Positions 11,430 to 24,027 of a stretch of DNA of 64,000 nt are shown piece by piece (the stretch's first letter is position 1; each line of letters begins with the position of its first letter). The notes beneath the pieces are model-generated. The model worked only from the letters and a program-made list of their open reading frames with translations, searched no databases and was not told the DNA's origin. The translations under genes were made by a program, and so were the position numbers. The stretch comes from Arbacia lixula (Eukaryota > Echinodermata > Echinoidea > Arbacioida > Arbaciidae): the NCBI GenBank assembly GCA_963669155.1, contig OZ022589.1:14958272-15022271 (forward strand). Reading direction: 5' to 3'.

Positions 11430-13230
11430 TGGCGCAAATCATCATGCATATCCTTTTCCCTGAACATATAAAATCATGGATAATTTGTCAGGGCATTATT
11501 GGATTGAGGGGGCATATATCCAACGCAATGATGTATTACGTGGGATAAGCGTTTCATAGTGTACACTAGGGTGTCAACTGCAAAAAATGTACTAACAGTT
11601 TGTTACTTTAAATTCGCCGCAACAAATTACATCATTCTAAAATTTTGGTCTGCAAACAAGAACAGGAAAGCGAAGAAGGGGTCAATGAAAGAGATGGTGG
11701 AGAGACGAAATATCAACATACACAAACACAGCAACATGGAACAGAATGACAGCACATAGAAGTGAATGGACACTGATTGAGGAGGGCTTCATCCAACAAT
11801 GGTTGAACAATGCCTGATAATGATGATGATGAAATATATATCTTACACAAGCACCACATCCTTGTTGCCAAGTAACTATAAGTATGGATAGTTGTACATA
11901 GTTCTTTGTATGTACTTTTTCTTATTTATCTTGCCATAGACAAGATAGGAGGGGCCCCCTGAAGAGCAGTGTAGGGGTAATACAAATTAATATGGGCCAC
12001 CGTCATGACCACGCTACAATAGAGAAAATGAACTTTATTGTGCGGTAGTGTTTGTACGCACTCTAGTTGCTCATATGATTGAAAACCTTTTTTTTCAGAT
12101 AAAGTTCAGAGATACTATTGTTGTGACAATGCAGCACCATTATTAACAACTTGCTTAATACTGTACTGTGATTTCTATTTTTAGCCGACGTTGTTCCAGT
12201 CTAAAGCTTCCATTCTCCACCTCCGTCCGCTCATTATCAAGCAAGCATTGAGACGGAACACGAATCATCGCGTTGGTACCTGTACAGGCACGCAGTCACG
12301 TACTTTATTTCACGGCTGAGCTCATATCGCCTGTACTATTTTATCACAGTCAATAAAAATCGCACTGGTGTACATGCCCTCTCGCATGTTTCTTTGCTGT
12401 GATGATGGTTGTAGCGAAATCAAATTTGTTGCGTATAATTTCGACGATTGGGAAAACTGGGGTCAAGTTCAATAAAAAAAGATTACAAGGTCAAATGCAA
12501 AGACCAAGATTTGGTTTCGCCTCGCCGCTAGTAAAACCACCGTTTATCTCACGTCCCTGGTTTAACGGTGCAATTTGACCTTCGACCCTTCGATTCCTCG
12601 TTCCCTGCATGTCCGCTTTAATTTCTGAAATCTACATGACTGGAGGTTGTACAATGTGCCCAACAAACAGAAAACATGTTTTTATTTATGTTATTCTACT
12701 GTAAAAAAATAAAATACGCAGGGCTAGCGCTTTTTGTAGCGTGGCGTTGTACAAAAAACATCAACAGGTGGTGGGAAGTCGGTTGGGATGTAGCTGGCTA
12801 TAACAAAGAACATTCAATATGATCTACTCAATAACAAATCATAACAATAGATATAGGCGTATGATTTGATATGGAAGGCGCGTGGTCCGCGAGATAAACA
12901 CCACACGTGCATTGCATGTGCTAATCATGGTTAGTTAAACTGGTAATACTATACTATAATTGGTGGATTTTTTGCCAAAGTACTACGGACAAGTCACACA
13001 GATCAGCAGTTCAGCAGTTCACGTGGTACATTGAGGGTTAAGTTGAAATTGATTTTTATTTTTGTTTGCGCTTGGCGTCTCAATTAGTCAGACATCTGGA
13101 TTACGTACCGGTACATATGCATTAATCAAAGGTCATTAAGCAGGTCGCGAAATTAACATTTCATTAAAACTGAGTTCTCGAGATCAGCTCATTGGGCAGT
13201 TCTCATTAAAGCTTGCGATGCAGTGGGAAC
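11430..13230. other. A+T-rich unassigned DNA
   Basis: About 1.8 kb without a supported gene. Poly-T and poly-A stretches and a few GATGAT steps near 11820 are the only simple sequence. Confidence 0.5.
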
Positions 13231-13306
13231 TTAAGTCCTCACAGGCCAGAAACATTGTTACTGTATAGGATCTGTGTACAATATTTGTGCTGAAATGACA
13301 CGTTAG
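13231..13306. mobile_element. Short TTAA-bounded element, degenerate copy
   Basis: Starts TTAAGTCCTCACAGGCCA and contains GGATCTGTGTACAATATTTG. It ends TGACACGTTAG, resembling the right end of the copy at 2419-2520. It is 76 bp, more decayed than the other copies, and its final TTAA has become TTAG. Confidence 0.35.
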
Positions 13307-13475
13307 CTCTTTGTATGCCACAAATGCCCTTGTTTTCACAAATAGGGCACCACCTTGTCTGGTAAACATTGGGATTAGCGATGGTACAGAGCCACACAAA
13401 CAAATGAGCTATTCTCTAAATCCCTGCAAGAGGATTTAGCACCTTTTGGAAGTATCATCTTCATTTTGAGCGGCC

Positions 13476-13489
13476 GTAACCATGGTAAA
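13476..13489. promoter_or_regulatory. X-box-like palindrome (partial)
   Basis: GTAACCATGGTAAA matches the left half and spacer of an RFX X-box, but the right half is imperfect. No gene is adjacent. Confidence 0.2.
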
Positions 13490-14137
13490 TAACAGCTGTT
13501 CTCATCTTGGGAATCCTATTCTTGTCACGGTGTATACGATCGCAGGATCTGGATGATGACGGGGGTTCTGATGTTAGGCCGAGTTGGCGACCGCTTATCC
13601 TTGACTTCAACATTTTCGTTCCACTTTTGAAGACCACGTGGGAGGAGAGATACAATGAAGTACAATATATGACCCAGTATTATGAACTTCTTTTGTAGAG
13701 AGATACAACATTCTTGTCCGTCCGGGAGGTTTAGGTAATGGATGTATTCGTATGTCGCAATGTTATATGGCCATATATGGAGACGATAAGTATCTTTGTG
13801 AGCTACATAAACATTACATTTGTAGGTGCAACACACGAAAAATGTGCTTTAAATAGGTATTGGCGGAACAACGAAACCACAGCATCGATATAAGGAAATA
13901 TTGACTTGTTTTCGTAACCATGAGGCGTTGTCACGTTGTTCGTGTCTTTCAAACCGGAAACCAGACCTTATCTCAAATGCACATAAATGTATTAACCCTC
14001 TCAGTACCAACCAGTGGTAGTGCCACTTACAACGCAGGTTTTCATCTTTGAGACCGAGAGGTGGAAAGGGAAGAGGTACCAGTTGGTACCAGTTGGGAAT
14101 ATCACTGGACTCGTTATGATGGCAGAGTCGTTATGAC
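13490..14137. other. No recognisable feature
   Basis: Contains a short GGTACCAGTTGGTACCAGTT duplication near 14077-14096. No supported exon. Confidence 0.45.
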
Positions 14138-14151
14138 GTAACCATGGTGAC
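14138..14151. promoter_or_regulatory. X-box-like palindrome
   Basis: GTAACCATGGTGAC fits GTNRCC, two spacer bases, then an RGYRAC-type half. This is the pattern bound by RFX factors at ciliary and other promoters. No transcription unit is evident nearby. Confidence 0.3.
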
Positions 14152-14273
14152 CACACGTTCTATTCATGTCTGACTTCAGGATGTTCAGAATCGCTAGAAG
14201 GGATTATCTAAAAATGTTACATTCGTTGAAAGTCCAACGAGACCGGGACCCGTAAGAGCAGAACGATTAACTC

Positions 14274-14684
14274 TTAAAGGGATAGTTCACCCTGAAATTA
14301 AGCTTTATTTCAATAAAAGCAGAAACATGAAGAAACATATTAGTGAAGATGAATATATTTGTGACGTCATGTGCGAGATGCTCTCGTATAATGTTGTGTA
14401 AAGTTTTTTTTTAATGTAAAATAAATTGTACATTTGATACATCGTTAGAAACACGCTTTCACACACATACCCATCTTAAAAAATATCATCAAAAACAGAA
14501 AAAAAAAAATCATTCATTACACAACATACGGGAGAACACCTCGCACGTGACGTCACAAAATTGAAATTTCGAAAGATCATAACTTTCTTATTCTTTGACG
14601 GATTTTCGTCACTAATATATTCCTTTCATAATTCTACTCTTATTATTATAACTAACTTAACTTCAGGGTAAACTATCCCTTTAA
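14274..14684. mobile_element. Full-length foldback MITE bounded by TTAA
   Basis: The left terminus is TTAA then AGGGATAGTTCACCCTGAA. The right terminus is the imperfect complement, with TTCAGGGTAAACTATCCCT then TTAA. The arms stay complementary inward through ATATTAGTGA, GTGACGTCA and GTGCGAGATG blocks and an ACACAAC stem, so nearly all 411 bp can fold into one imperfect hairpin. The terminus matches a repeat I remember from sea urchin and other marine deuterostome genomes. It has no coding capacity. Confidence 0.75.
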
Positions 14685-15088
14685 CATTGCTCAATTCCAT
14701 CCCTTTCCTTTAACAACATGTTATTGTGTAGGTCAGTGTATCCAGATGAAATCGATTGCCTTATATTAAGTGAGGTGTTAATGACGACAATGAAGGAATC
14801 TAATTGTTCGATCAGCAGTGCCAAGTTAGGATGTCCAAATTTGTCATGGCCTAATACATTTAAAAGCCCTGGATAAATTATACCAAACCTGTGACATTGG
14901 CATGATATAGGGCATGTCATTTATCATCATCGTGAAGTCTCTAGATGAAACCAAAGTAGGTGTCTAGTAGCCATGTGGATAAGTACTTTCATGCTCGGCG
15001 TAGGCAACGATATATCGAGGTAGATTATTATGATCATTACTGGTATCATTATTATAATCATTACTTTCTTTTTCGAAGGGGAGGGGTT
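14685..15088. other. No recognisable feature
   Basis: Mixed A+T-rich sequence with ATTATTAT steps near 15030-15065. Confidence 0.5.
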
Positions 15089-15286
15089 GGGGGGGGGGGT
15101 GGGGCGGCGTCCCCACACATTACTAATAAGAGTATCATAATACCAGGGAGATGGGAGTTGAGATTTCCCTGATAATACATAACAATGCATTACATATCTG
15201 ATCAACATCATCCAACGAATATCAAAGAAAGAAAATGAGAATTAGGAGATACATGTAAGAGAAACAGGGGAAGGGGGGGGGGGGGG
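15089..15286. repeat. Two G-runs (G11 and G14)
   Basis: G-runs at 15089-15099 and 15273-15286 flank about 170 bp of ordinary sequence. Confidence 0.9.
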
Positions 15287-15775
15287 TGGTAAACTGTACG
15301 CTATTGGGTAAAAAAAAAGGACAGATAAGAAGTGACGGGAGGGTGTGTGTGTATGTGGTGTATGTGTGTATGTCTGTATGTGTGGAAATGTCATTTTCGA
15401 AAGGCTGTTTCATAATATGTATCCATATTTTTCAGCATTATTACACGTAAGTCCCATAGAGCAGCATTGAGCTTGGTACAGGGACGGTTAAAAGACGTGC
15501 TACTCGCTTGCGAAATGAAAGGCGATAGTCTTACAATAACAGCATAATATTCGTTAAAATGAGGAATCATATGCCGTGGAGTTGATTGAAGATGACTATT
15601 TAATGGGATCACGATCACGGTACTGCTTCGCTTTGTCAATTCAATTAAGTCTCTTCATACACTTGTAATATGTTCAGAGAGTATTGCAATGCGGAACAAT
15701 CTATATTCAACAACCATGAGCAGTGGTGGTAGGTGTAACTGAAATATTGAATAAGAGGGAACACCTCAGGAATAG
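15287..15775. other. No recognisable feature; short (TG)n
   Basis: A TGTGTGTATG stretch at about 15342-15382 is the only simple repeat. Confidence 0.5.
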
Positions 15776-16232
15776 GAGGAGGAAGAGAAGGCAGTGTTGG
15801 ATGAGGAGGAGTTGGAGGAGGAGGAGGAAGAAGAGAAGAAGGAGGAGGGGGAAAGGGAGGAGGAGGAGGAAGAGGAGGAGGAGGAGGAGGAGGAGGAGGA
15901 GGAGGAGGAGGAGGAGGAGGAGGAGGAGGAGGAGGAGGAGAAAGAGGAGAAGGAGAAGGAGAAGGAAAATAAAAAGACGAAGGAGAAGTAGAAGGAGCAG
16001 GAGAAGGAAAATAAAAAGACGAAGGAGAAGTAGAAGGAGCAGGAGAAGGAGAAGGAGAAGGAGAAAGGGAAGGAGAAGATGAAGGAGAGGGAGAATTAGA
16101 AGGAGAAGGAGAAAGGGAAGTAAAAGAGGAAGGAGAAAGAGAAAGGGAAGGAGAAGGGGAAGGAGAAGGGGAAGGAAAAAGGGAAGGAGGAGGAGAAGGA
16201 GGAGGAGAAGGAGGAGGAGAAGGAGAAGAACA
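15776..16232. repeat. 457-bp homopurine GGA/GAA tract
   Basis: Almost pure purine on the plus strand. It starts with near-perfect (GGA)n at about 15858-15940 and passes into imperfect GAAGGA hexamers. A segment near 15955-16005 is repeated near 16009-16060. The overlapping poly-Leu, poly-Pro, poly-Glu and poly-Arg frames are artefacts of the triplet repeat. Long purine mirror repeats can form triplex or H-DNA, but that is inferred and not shown. Confidence 0.95.
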
Positions 16233-17868
16233 TTTGAACCAATAGTATATACCGGGATCCTGGAGGAATGCAGCATCCTGTGATGGAACGGTAACCCTCA
16301 AACTACAATAAAAAAACTAAGAATGGTTCTTGATTTATTCAAAGCGGAAAATATAATCAAACATTCAAAGGATCATTGCAACAATGTCAATTAAATGTAA
16401 CATAATCTGCACCCGTACAACAAACTTAAAGCATTTTAAATGTGTACAAGTCAGCTTAATTAGAATTCTAGATGTTGAGCTATTGTATTTGTTGTATTAC
16501 TTGGGGGCATTTAGGAACGCTCCACTCCGAGGTAAAAATTAGTTAGTGGTTATTTCCGTATCATTGGAGTATGCCCAGCATGTTCCATTAGGTGTGTAGG
16601 GGTTACCTGTCCAAGTAGGCTAATCCCCTCCAGCCTGTCGGTCTAGTATCAGTCAATCGGATGTAGCTATAGCTGTTGACACATTTAACACAGTTGTGTA
16701 AACATGCCGCAAAGTGCACAACACTTTGAATCTACCCGAATTGCTTCCTACAACATATACAGAACTGCATGTCTTTCTCATTAGATTCCATTGTACCTGT
16801 GGGTTATTTTTGCAATGATGTACCATTGTTCTTTTGTTTCATTATAATTTGTCTTTCTCTTCCCTTTCTCCTTCTTATTGTGTATTCTTCTTCTGTTTAA
16901 TCAAATATCACCCATGCCTCCGCATTTTTGTGTGAAAAATGCTGCTTTTCACCCATCCATGGAAACCACTCACATAGCAGTGATATAACGAAAATAATAA
17001 ATACAGTACGTTATATCAAAGTCGCAGTTTCAGTTTGCGTCCCTACAGTGCTGATAATCTTCTTTTTTTCTTCTTGAGCATACTTCATGGGAACGATTCA
17101 AAATAATGAACAGCGTCCTCTCTTGTTGGTGTTATATTGAGCTGCCTGCAATCGTCTCACACTTCCCCACACTGATGTCAGCATCCAGAGTGCTTTGTGT
17201 AAAATCAATGTCTATAACCAGCAGCTTGGAACATACAAAAACAATCTTGCGTGATATTTTGATGATGACAAATGAAAACTTATCATTTGCTCCGACTGAA
17301 TTTTGCTCAGTTCTGATAAATGCCAGGAAATATGGACTTAAAACAATAATCCCGGATAATGTTTTACTAAATGTTGAAATATTTTGTTTTTCAAAAACAT
17401 ATAATCCACCTACGCAATGATACCAGTGCTAATCGCGCTTTAAGAATACTTGCTGCTACATTATAAAAAAGACGGGAAATGAAGATAAAGCAGCTACGTG
17501 AATAGAAGAAAATTTTGAAAAAAAGAAGGAGAAGAGGAGGACGAAGAAGAGGAGGAGAAAGAAGGAGACTGAATATAAAAGAAAATGTTCCAGTAAATAT
17601 CCAAATGTACTTGTCTGTGTTCGATATAACTCAAAAAAATTAAGAGCAATTATCCAATTTTCCTGTCTGGCCCATGGCGCTGGTTTCACATAACTGCTCC
17701 AAATAATCAATACTTATCTCATTTTTTAAAATAATCTTAACCAAACATCAAACCGTCATTTTCGAAGCATTCCGTTTGCAAGGCGTGTGCCTCATTTAGC
17801 AGTTTAGGATTCCAATTTTGACTAACGTGTAAAATGATAACGTTCATATTGAAACATACGTTTCTATC

Positions 17869-17872
<4 letters not shown>
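16233..17872. other. Unassigned A+T-rich DNA
   Basis: A 104-codon plus frame at 17106-17420 has ordinary composition but no splice sites or recognised family. A purine-rich patch lies at 17510-17585. No gene is supported. Confidence 0.45.

Positions 17873-17936
<64 letters not shown>
17873..17936. repeat. (GA)32 microsatellite
   Basis: A perfect GA repeat of about 64 bp. Confidence 0.97.
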
Positions 17937-17941
<5 letters not shown>

Positions 17942-18299
17942 TGTGTAACTTAGAGGTCTAACTAAAAGATAGATTTGGTATTGGTACTGATACAGCTTTT
18001 GTAAACAGCCGCTCGCAGCTTACAAAAGGACTGGTATAATTAAGAGACGTCATCTACCTAGGCAGTGTACCACACGGACGCCGACGTCGTTGCTATTAGC
18101 TCTGCTGCTACATGAAGATAGCATCAAGTGGTCAGTAAAGTAATGAAGAGGCACGAGAGGGTAGAAGTTGGGAGGCCCCGTCGAGTAGGAGACGGTACGA
18201 GAGCCACTCGAGCCCCGGTCGCTCCGGCGGGTAAGAGCCTCTCGAAAGGTCCTGGAGCCCGCGGTGAAGAGTAGGGACTTCTCACAATTGCTCGCTGTG
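17937..18299. other. GC-richer patch
   Basis: The 18120-18280 part is GC-rich and open in more than one frame. The minus strand encodes a Pro/Arg/Ser-rich stretch, and no splice site supports it. It lies between a GA microsatellite and a pyrimidine tract. Function is unknown. Confidence 0.3.
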
Positions 18300-18762
18300 T
18301 CTCTTTTTTTTCTTTCTCTATCTCACTTGCCATCATTTTCTCTCTATCCTTCATTTTGGGGTCTCTTTTCTATCTATCTCCTCCCTCTCCTTCCCACGCA
18401 CGCATTTATTCTCCCTCTCTCTCCTTTATTTCTGTTTATATCCATCAATCCCTATCTGTCTCCCTGTCTCCCTCCCTCTCTCCTCCCCTCTCTCTCCTCA
18501 ACTCTCTGTTTTCACATCTCCTTGTTTGTCTGTTTTGTTTAATCTTTCTGTGTCTGTCATTTTATTTACATCTCTCCCTTCTCTCCTTCCCTTTCATTCT
18601 GTCCCGTTCTCTTTATCACACTTTGTCTGTCGGGTTGCCTATCTCTGTCTCTCCCTCTCTCTCCTCCCTTGACCAAGCCTTCATCCTCTGTGTGTTTCTT
18701 TTCTGTCATTCTTAAAATTCTCCCCAACTCTCTCCTATCTCATCTCTCCCATCTCTCCCCCT
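18300..18762. repeat. CT-rich polypyrimidine tract
   Basis: Imperfect CTCTCT and TCCCTC repeats on the plus strand. The Ser/Leu/Pro frames are compositional. Confidence 0.85.
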
Positions 18763-20394
18763 GCGTCGATTCAAGTTTGATGGGAGATTACATCGGGACA
18801 AGATGTTTGAATTTAGACAGCTTTATTCGAAAAGGAAAAAATAAAAACTACATGCACACGATATTAAGAGCAATTGCTAATCAAAATGCAAATGATTTAG
18901 GTTATAGAAATACATTCTTACACTTCTCACTCATTTTATAAAAAGTGATTCTGTGATATGACGTAGTTGACCAATTTAAATCAAACCCCGTGCAGCATGA
19001 TTCAGAATGATGTTGGCCTAGATATTCATAACATAACTTTATCATGTTATTATGTCAGAAAAAAAAATCCTCCTCAGTAAGAAATTGGACCACCATGTGG
19101 CTTATATTGAGATTTTTAAAATTGATTTCGTATTTGCGTAATTTCCTTCGTCTCCAAGATTATTTACGATAATGCGGTAGTTGTCATTATAACGAAAACA
19201 GTCATGCTTTATATCAAGAGGAGTGATTTATCATTGACAGATTTGTCTGATGTTTTACTTTATATATTCATTACGATTGGGGGCTTGGCTTAATGTCTGA
19301 CAAGAAGGCTGATGACATTATTTACTCTACTTAATCAGAGCTATGACGACAGTGAAATTAATCTTCATAACTGTTTTTGTTAAGTACCAATATAACCTGA
19401 TTGATATGAGTCGGATGTCGGACGAAGGAGTTTAAACATTAATGGCCTGCTCGTATTTCAGTGCATATATTTTATATTAATTGGTATGCTCTAGATAATT
19501 GTATGTATGTGATGAATACACGAATTATAGAGAAGTTGTACAATCAAGTCGCGTCTTATGATTAAATCGCACCGAGCTGGTTTGTTTATGATTAATCCGT
19601 GCGAGAATTTCAATAGCGCCCTCATGAGACAGACGTTCAAAATATGTTTAACGCAGTCTTCCGCGACTAATTATTTCCCCCTTTCCTTCACTTCTTCCTT
19701 CTCCTTCTTCTTTATCTCATCTGTTCCTAGGTCTACTTTTCTCAACCTTCTATATTTGGATAATTTTGTCATTTTCTTGTTCATCCTCTCCTCCCTTTTC
19801 ATTTTCTTCTTTTCTTTTTTTAAACAAATCTTGTATTTCCACTTAGCTTTCTATGTTGATGGTACCATCCACAATATGACTTTGAATCTCATCATGCTAA
19901 TGCCACTGTGATGTCACTTTTCTTCCTCTAAACATAGTAAAGATTGGTCTCTTTTTTTTTTACATTGGAAAAAACATTACTGTAGACATGGTAGAAAAAA
20001 AATGCAAGCACGGACGACATCACATCCTAAGCATTTTCCTTTGTTGTAACATGGATACGTCCAAATCTGGACCATCGACCTGCGTATCGAATTGCTCGCC
20101 AAATTTCCCCATTTTGCCGAATCAATGTCGCCCAGCTCTAGCTATTAGCCGATTAGTCTCCCTCCAGACGCAATCCTAGGAGCCCCCGATATGAATTGGA
20201 CACGGTCTGTTGACTGTGTGATTGACGTAGATTGGCTAATTTAAGGGCCATTGCAGTATTTAGCGCGCAAATGCACGTCGGGTAGATTCAGCCGTACCTT
20301 GCGCGCCAAATCAAACTTTCGTCTGGTTCATTCATAAGTTGTGATAAGGGTTTTGCCTGCCTCCAGGAATTTTTGTTCCAATCATTTTGCTTCT
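18763..20394. other. Unassigned A+T-rich DNA
   Basis: About 1.6 kb with no supported exon or element. A T/C-rich patch lies at 19675-19830. Confidence 0.5.
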
Positions 20395-20605
20395 AATGCA
20401 TGTCTAATGTCGGGAAGGCACGGAGGGAAGGTAAGCAGAGATAAGGGAGAAAGAATGAAAATGGGGTGACGAAGATGCAGCGTGAGAGAGAGAAAGACGG
20501 TGAGTCGATGACACAAAAAGAGTGAGAGACAGACAGACAGCCAGTCAGCCAGACAGACAGACATACATACAGACAGACAGACATACAGAGAGAGAGAGAT
20601 GGAGA
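20395..20605. repeat. Purine-rich region with (ACAG)n tetranucleotide
   Basis: Degenerate GA/GGA sequence leads into ACAG and ACAT tetranucleotides (about 20527-20588), then a short GA run. Confidence 0.85.
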
Positions 20606-21465
20606 TAGAACTAGATAGATAAGGCGTGACATTTCAGGAGAACTATGAATAATTTGGCAGTACATTCATGTCATACGCGTCATTGCACTTTTGCGCGGCT
20701 GAATGCAGATCCACTTCCATCGATATGTGTAATGTTTCTTAATGATTCTCTTGCATGATTAACAAACCCTTGACAATTTCATTATCATGCACGCCTCGTT
20801 GTTCACAAAATGCATTATCGTGGAGACGATAACGATCACAACCTTGATCGTCTGAACGCATTCAGCTTATTAGCAGAAAGCTCCCTTTACAGTGCGGGGA
20901 AACATCTGCCTGATATTGATACGTATTACCTTTACCCTTCGCTGCTGTGCTCCCATGTCGCATAGCAATTATTTTATTTAATAACTTAAAGGAGAACGAA
21001 AACCCTGAAAAATGAATTGAATCGAATAAAAGCAGACACAACCAGAGAAACACATTCGCATGAAAAATGTTGTGACGAATCAGTCGCACTACAAAAAAGT
21101 GATCATTGAGCAACGCCATCGGTTCGCAATGACCAACTCTTTATTCTCCTTGTCTACTGTGTGTCTGCAGAAATACAATACCCACATCATCCCTTAGTCT
21201 GTTAAGATTGACAAAGGAAGACTACAGGCCTAGACAAGTGATTCAGATTGTAACATCAAATAGTTTTCTCACAGTATGTGTGAATTTGCTTTAGCATGTG
21301 CCATTTACCCCATCTGTCAAACTTCCATTCCTGCATGCTTCAAATGATAAATGAATGTCAATCGATGAACAACAATCACGGACAGCAATACCATTATATT
21401 GGATACGTATGTATTCGGTATTTTGGCTACATCTCAAAGGCGCTACACTCTATAAGAATGGACAC
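20606..21465. other. No recognisable feature
   Basis: Mixed sequence; nothing supported. Confidence 0.5.
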
Positions 21466-21466
21466 C

Positions 21467-21504
<38 letters not shown>

Positions 21505-21505
21505 C
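21466..21505. repeat. (CAA)13 microsatellite
   Basis: A perfect CAA triplet repeat. The short overlapping frames reading poly-Gln or poly-Asn have no gene context. Confidence 0.95.
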
Positions 21506-21865
21506 CCGTGAACGGGACAGATGATACTAAACAGGCGGTACATTCCCTTTAAGCACTAATTTTGCTGGGTACAGTTTCAATGGAAGATAGCTTTATCATT
21601 TTTTTGGTTTAAATTTCATTACCACGGTATTTTAGGGTTATCCCGCTTTTTAAGATGGTTTGAAACATGCTACTGATTGCAATTGGCGGTTATACCAATT
21701 ATGTCAATTACAGGTTAATAATAGATCAATCAATTACCTGTTGAAACCCCTATCATGCACATGACATTATCAAATGTATGCACCACTATCATCCCTGTGA
21801 TAAGGAAATTATAATATGAACCATAATGGTGAAAAGCAGGGAGATATAATGTGGGCTTAGGTATG
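21506..21865. other. No recognisable feature
   Basis: A+T-rich, without repeats or exons. Confidence 0.5.
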
Positions 21866-22093
21866 TGTGGGGGTTGGTATTTGTAATGGAAATGGGGAGG
21901 GGAGGGGGGGGGGCGAGTGGGCAGATAAGAGAAGGGAGGTGGAGATAAAGATAGCTAGGGCGAAGGGAGAGACAGACAGATTAATAGATTATAAAGGAAG
22001 AGGGAAAACATATAACACCTGTATAATAAAGCTAGAGAGAAAGAGGACAGATGGGGAGAGGGAGGGAGAGGGAGAGAAAGAAAGAGAGCGGGG

Positions 22094-22126
<33 letters not shown>

Positions 22127-22195
22127 AGAGCGAAATGGGTGGGGGAAAGATGGAAATGGAGGGAAGGAGAGCGAACAAGAAAGAAAAAAAAAGAG
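21866..22195. repeat. G-run and degenerate (GA)n purine tract
   Basis: A G10 run at 21904-21913 is followed by GA/GGA purine sequence, with perfect GA at about 22094-22120. Confidence 0.85.
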
Positions 22196-22640
22196 ATCTG
22201 AAAGTGAAAACAAGAACATAATCAATAGGGGAATCTCGTCGCGATTGCGCGTAACATTAATTGATCACGCCAAAACCCCAGGGGTTTTCGTACAAACCCG
22301 TAGACCAGAGTTCAAAGCACTTTCCTCCCCCATCTCCCCGAGAACGAACCGCGGGGAAAGGCTGGCTGAGGGAATCGGGTTAAAATGGCAGTCATGCGGG
22401 GGCCCCCAACTAGCACGTTCGGCCAGCCGCCATTTCCAGCCACGCATAATCAATGGACTGATCCCGAATTGGTCCCTTTTACCGTATTACTTTCCACTTC
22501 CCTCGGACGCATTTTTTTGAGAACGCGCCAAAAAAAAAGTTCACTCCCACCACTGCGTTCACCCTGTCGTCTGCGCGTTATGCCGTCCACGTTTTTTTGC
22601 GAGTTGAGAGTTTCTTGTTTACCGGGGTGTTAGCCTATAA
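22196..22640. promoter_or_regulatory. GC-richer, CpG-containing segment, possible regulatory element
   Basis: About 440 bp, clearly richer in G+C and CpG than its surroundings, with GCCGCCATTT and GCATAATCAATGG motifs near 22425-22455. Frames are open on both strands for 60-100 codons, as expected in GC-rich DNA. No start, splice junction or family is recognisable. A promoter, enhancer or unrecognised exon are all possible. Confidence 0.25.
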
Positions 22641-22834
22641 TGCACTGTACTTTTTGACGTTAGATTTTTTTTTTTCAACAATTTTATCTGGGTATGGCAA
22701 GGACCTGGGCATTTCCCTACTCCATCTAGATAATTCCGTCAATTTAGGAAAGATGATGAATATATAGCTTGCATCGGGAAAAGCAATCACACTAACAGCA
22801 TGTTCATGAGATAAGATGTGGGCGGGGGAGGGAA
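22641..22834. other. No recognisable feature
   Basis: Short mixed sequence with a T-run. Confidence 0.5.
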
Positions 22835-22846
22835 GGGGGGGGGGGG
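22835..22846. repeat. G12 homopolymer
   Basis: Twelve consecutive G after GGGGGAGGGAA. Confidence 0.95.
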
Positions 22847-22946
22847 CTGCAATGGGCGCCTCGCCTCGTTCACGCGCACAGACCGATATCGTTATATATT
22901 GCGTTGCTCTCTTCGAACATGATGACATGTGATGATATTCATAAAC

Positions 22947-23034
22947 TCTGAGTGTAAAACGTGTGCCTTCATCCACAAGTAACACACACAAATCCCATAG
23001 AGTGTCTGCAGTTAAACTGGCACTCATAAGTTAA
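22947..23034 (-). mobile_element. Short TTAA-bounded element, copy on minus strand
   Basis: On the minus strand it starts TTAACTTATGAGTGCCA and contains the family core GGGATTTGTGTGTGTTAC. It ends near GCACACGTTTTACACTC, where the terminal TTAA is decayed. A second terminus, TTAACTCTTTATGTGGCG, begins at the shared TTAA (23031). Two elements may therefore abut here, but I cannot find the far end of the second. Confidence 0.5.
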
Positions 23035-23047
23035 CTCTTTATGTGGC

Positions 23048-23752
23048 GTAAGTGTACTGTCTACGAGTGTCCCTGTACATGCATATTTCTCAGAACAACC
23101 TACCTGCCGTCTAGCACAGACTGGTTTCAAGACCCTTCCCTCGAATACAGAATTAGTCAATTATCCATGGAGTATGTTAAAACATTGTTTGTTTGACAGG
23201 GAATTGTAGTAATATTTTCTTGGTGCCGCGCCCCTACTATTTATAACTTCGATTTTAAGACAAATTCATTTTCGCATCAATAATATTAGGAAATAGTGCA
23301 ACTCTCGGTCTCAGTATTTGACCGTATTCCTTTGGGATATTGTACCCTATGTTCGGGTGCAAATGAAGAGGGAAGACAGAAGTAATATGGGATGAGCCTA
23401 GACACTGGTAGATGCGATTGAGAGAGACGGAAAGGGTTGTGATTACAATATTGTTATTTCAGCACAAATAGTCATACAGAACAGAAATCTAAAACAGAGG
23501 TGGGAGTACTAGAGTACTAGAAGTCTGGGTTGCATCAAACATTAATTTGTAGCAACCGGGAAAGCAGTGCTGCGAAAACGTGCGCCCGTTTGGAATTGAT
23601 GGTGTCCGGACGGATCTGCTGTAAAGATTGATAATTATGTATTATATGTTTGTCTAGCTCAAGTGATATTAAGGGCAATAAACACGTCGGGTTCATACAC
23701 TATGCATTATAAAATATATTACATTGCAGATTTGCTAAGCACTTATCTAACG
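23048..23752. other. No recognisable feature
   Basis: Mixed sequence without repeats. A minus-strand CAG|GTAGGT donor-like site near 23105 has no convincing exon attached. Confidence 0.45.
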
Positions 23753-23850
23753 ATTTTATCTTATTTTCTCTCCTTCCAATCTCCTGCTCTCTTCCGATTC
23801 CATTTTGTATCCCCTTTTTTCTCCTCTGTCTCTATTTCTGTTGTCCCCCC

Positions 23851-23901
<51 letters not shown>

Positions 23902-23995
23902 TCTCTCTCTCTATTTTTCTTGTTCTCTCTCTCTCTCACGCTCTCTCTCCCTCTCTCTCTCTCTCTCTATTTTTCTTGTTCTCTCTCTCTCACGC

Positions 23996-24027
<32 letters not shown>

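Noticed and set aside
15645-16301. A 218-codon proline/serine-rich protein
   Set aside because: It is the GGA/GAA purine tract read on the minus strand; every frame across it is low complexity.
23048-23160. An exon ending at a CAG|GTAGGT donor on the minus strand
   Set aside because: The donor is good, but the open segment lacks an ATG or a credible acceptor, and its content is unrecognised.
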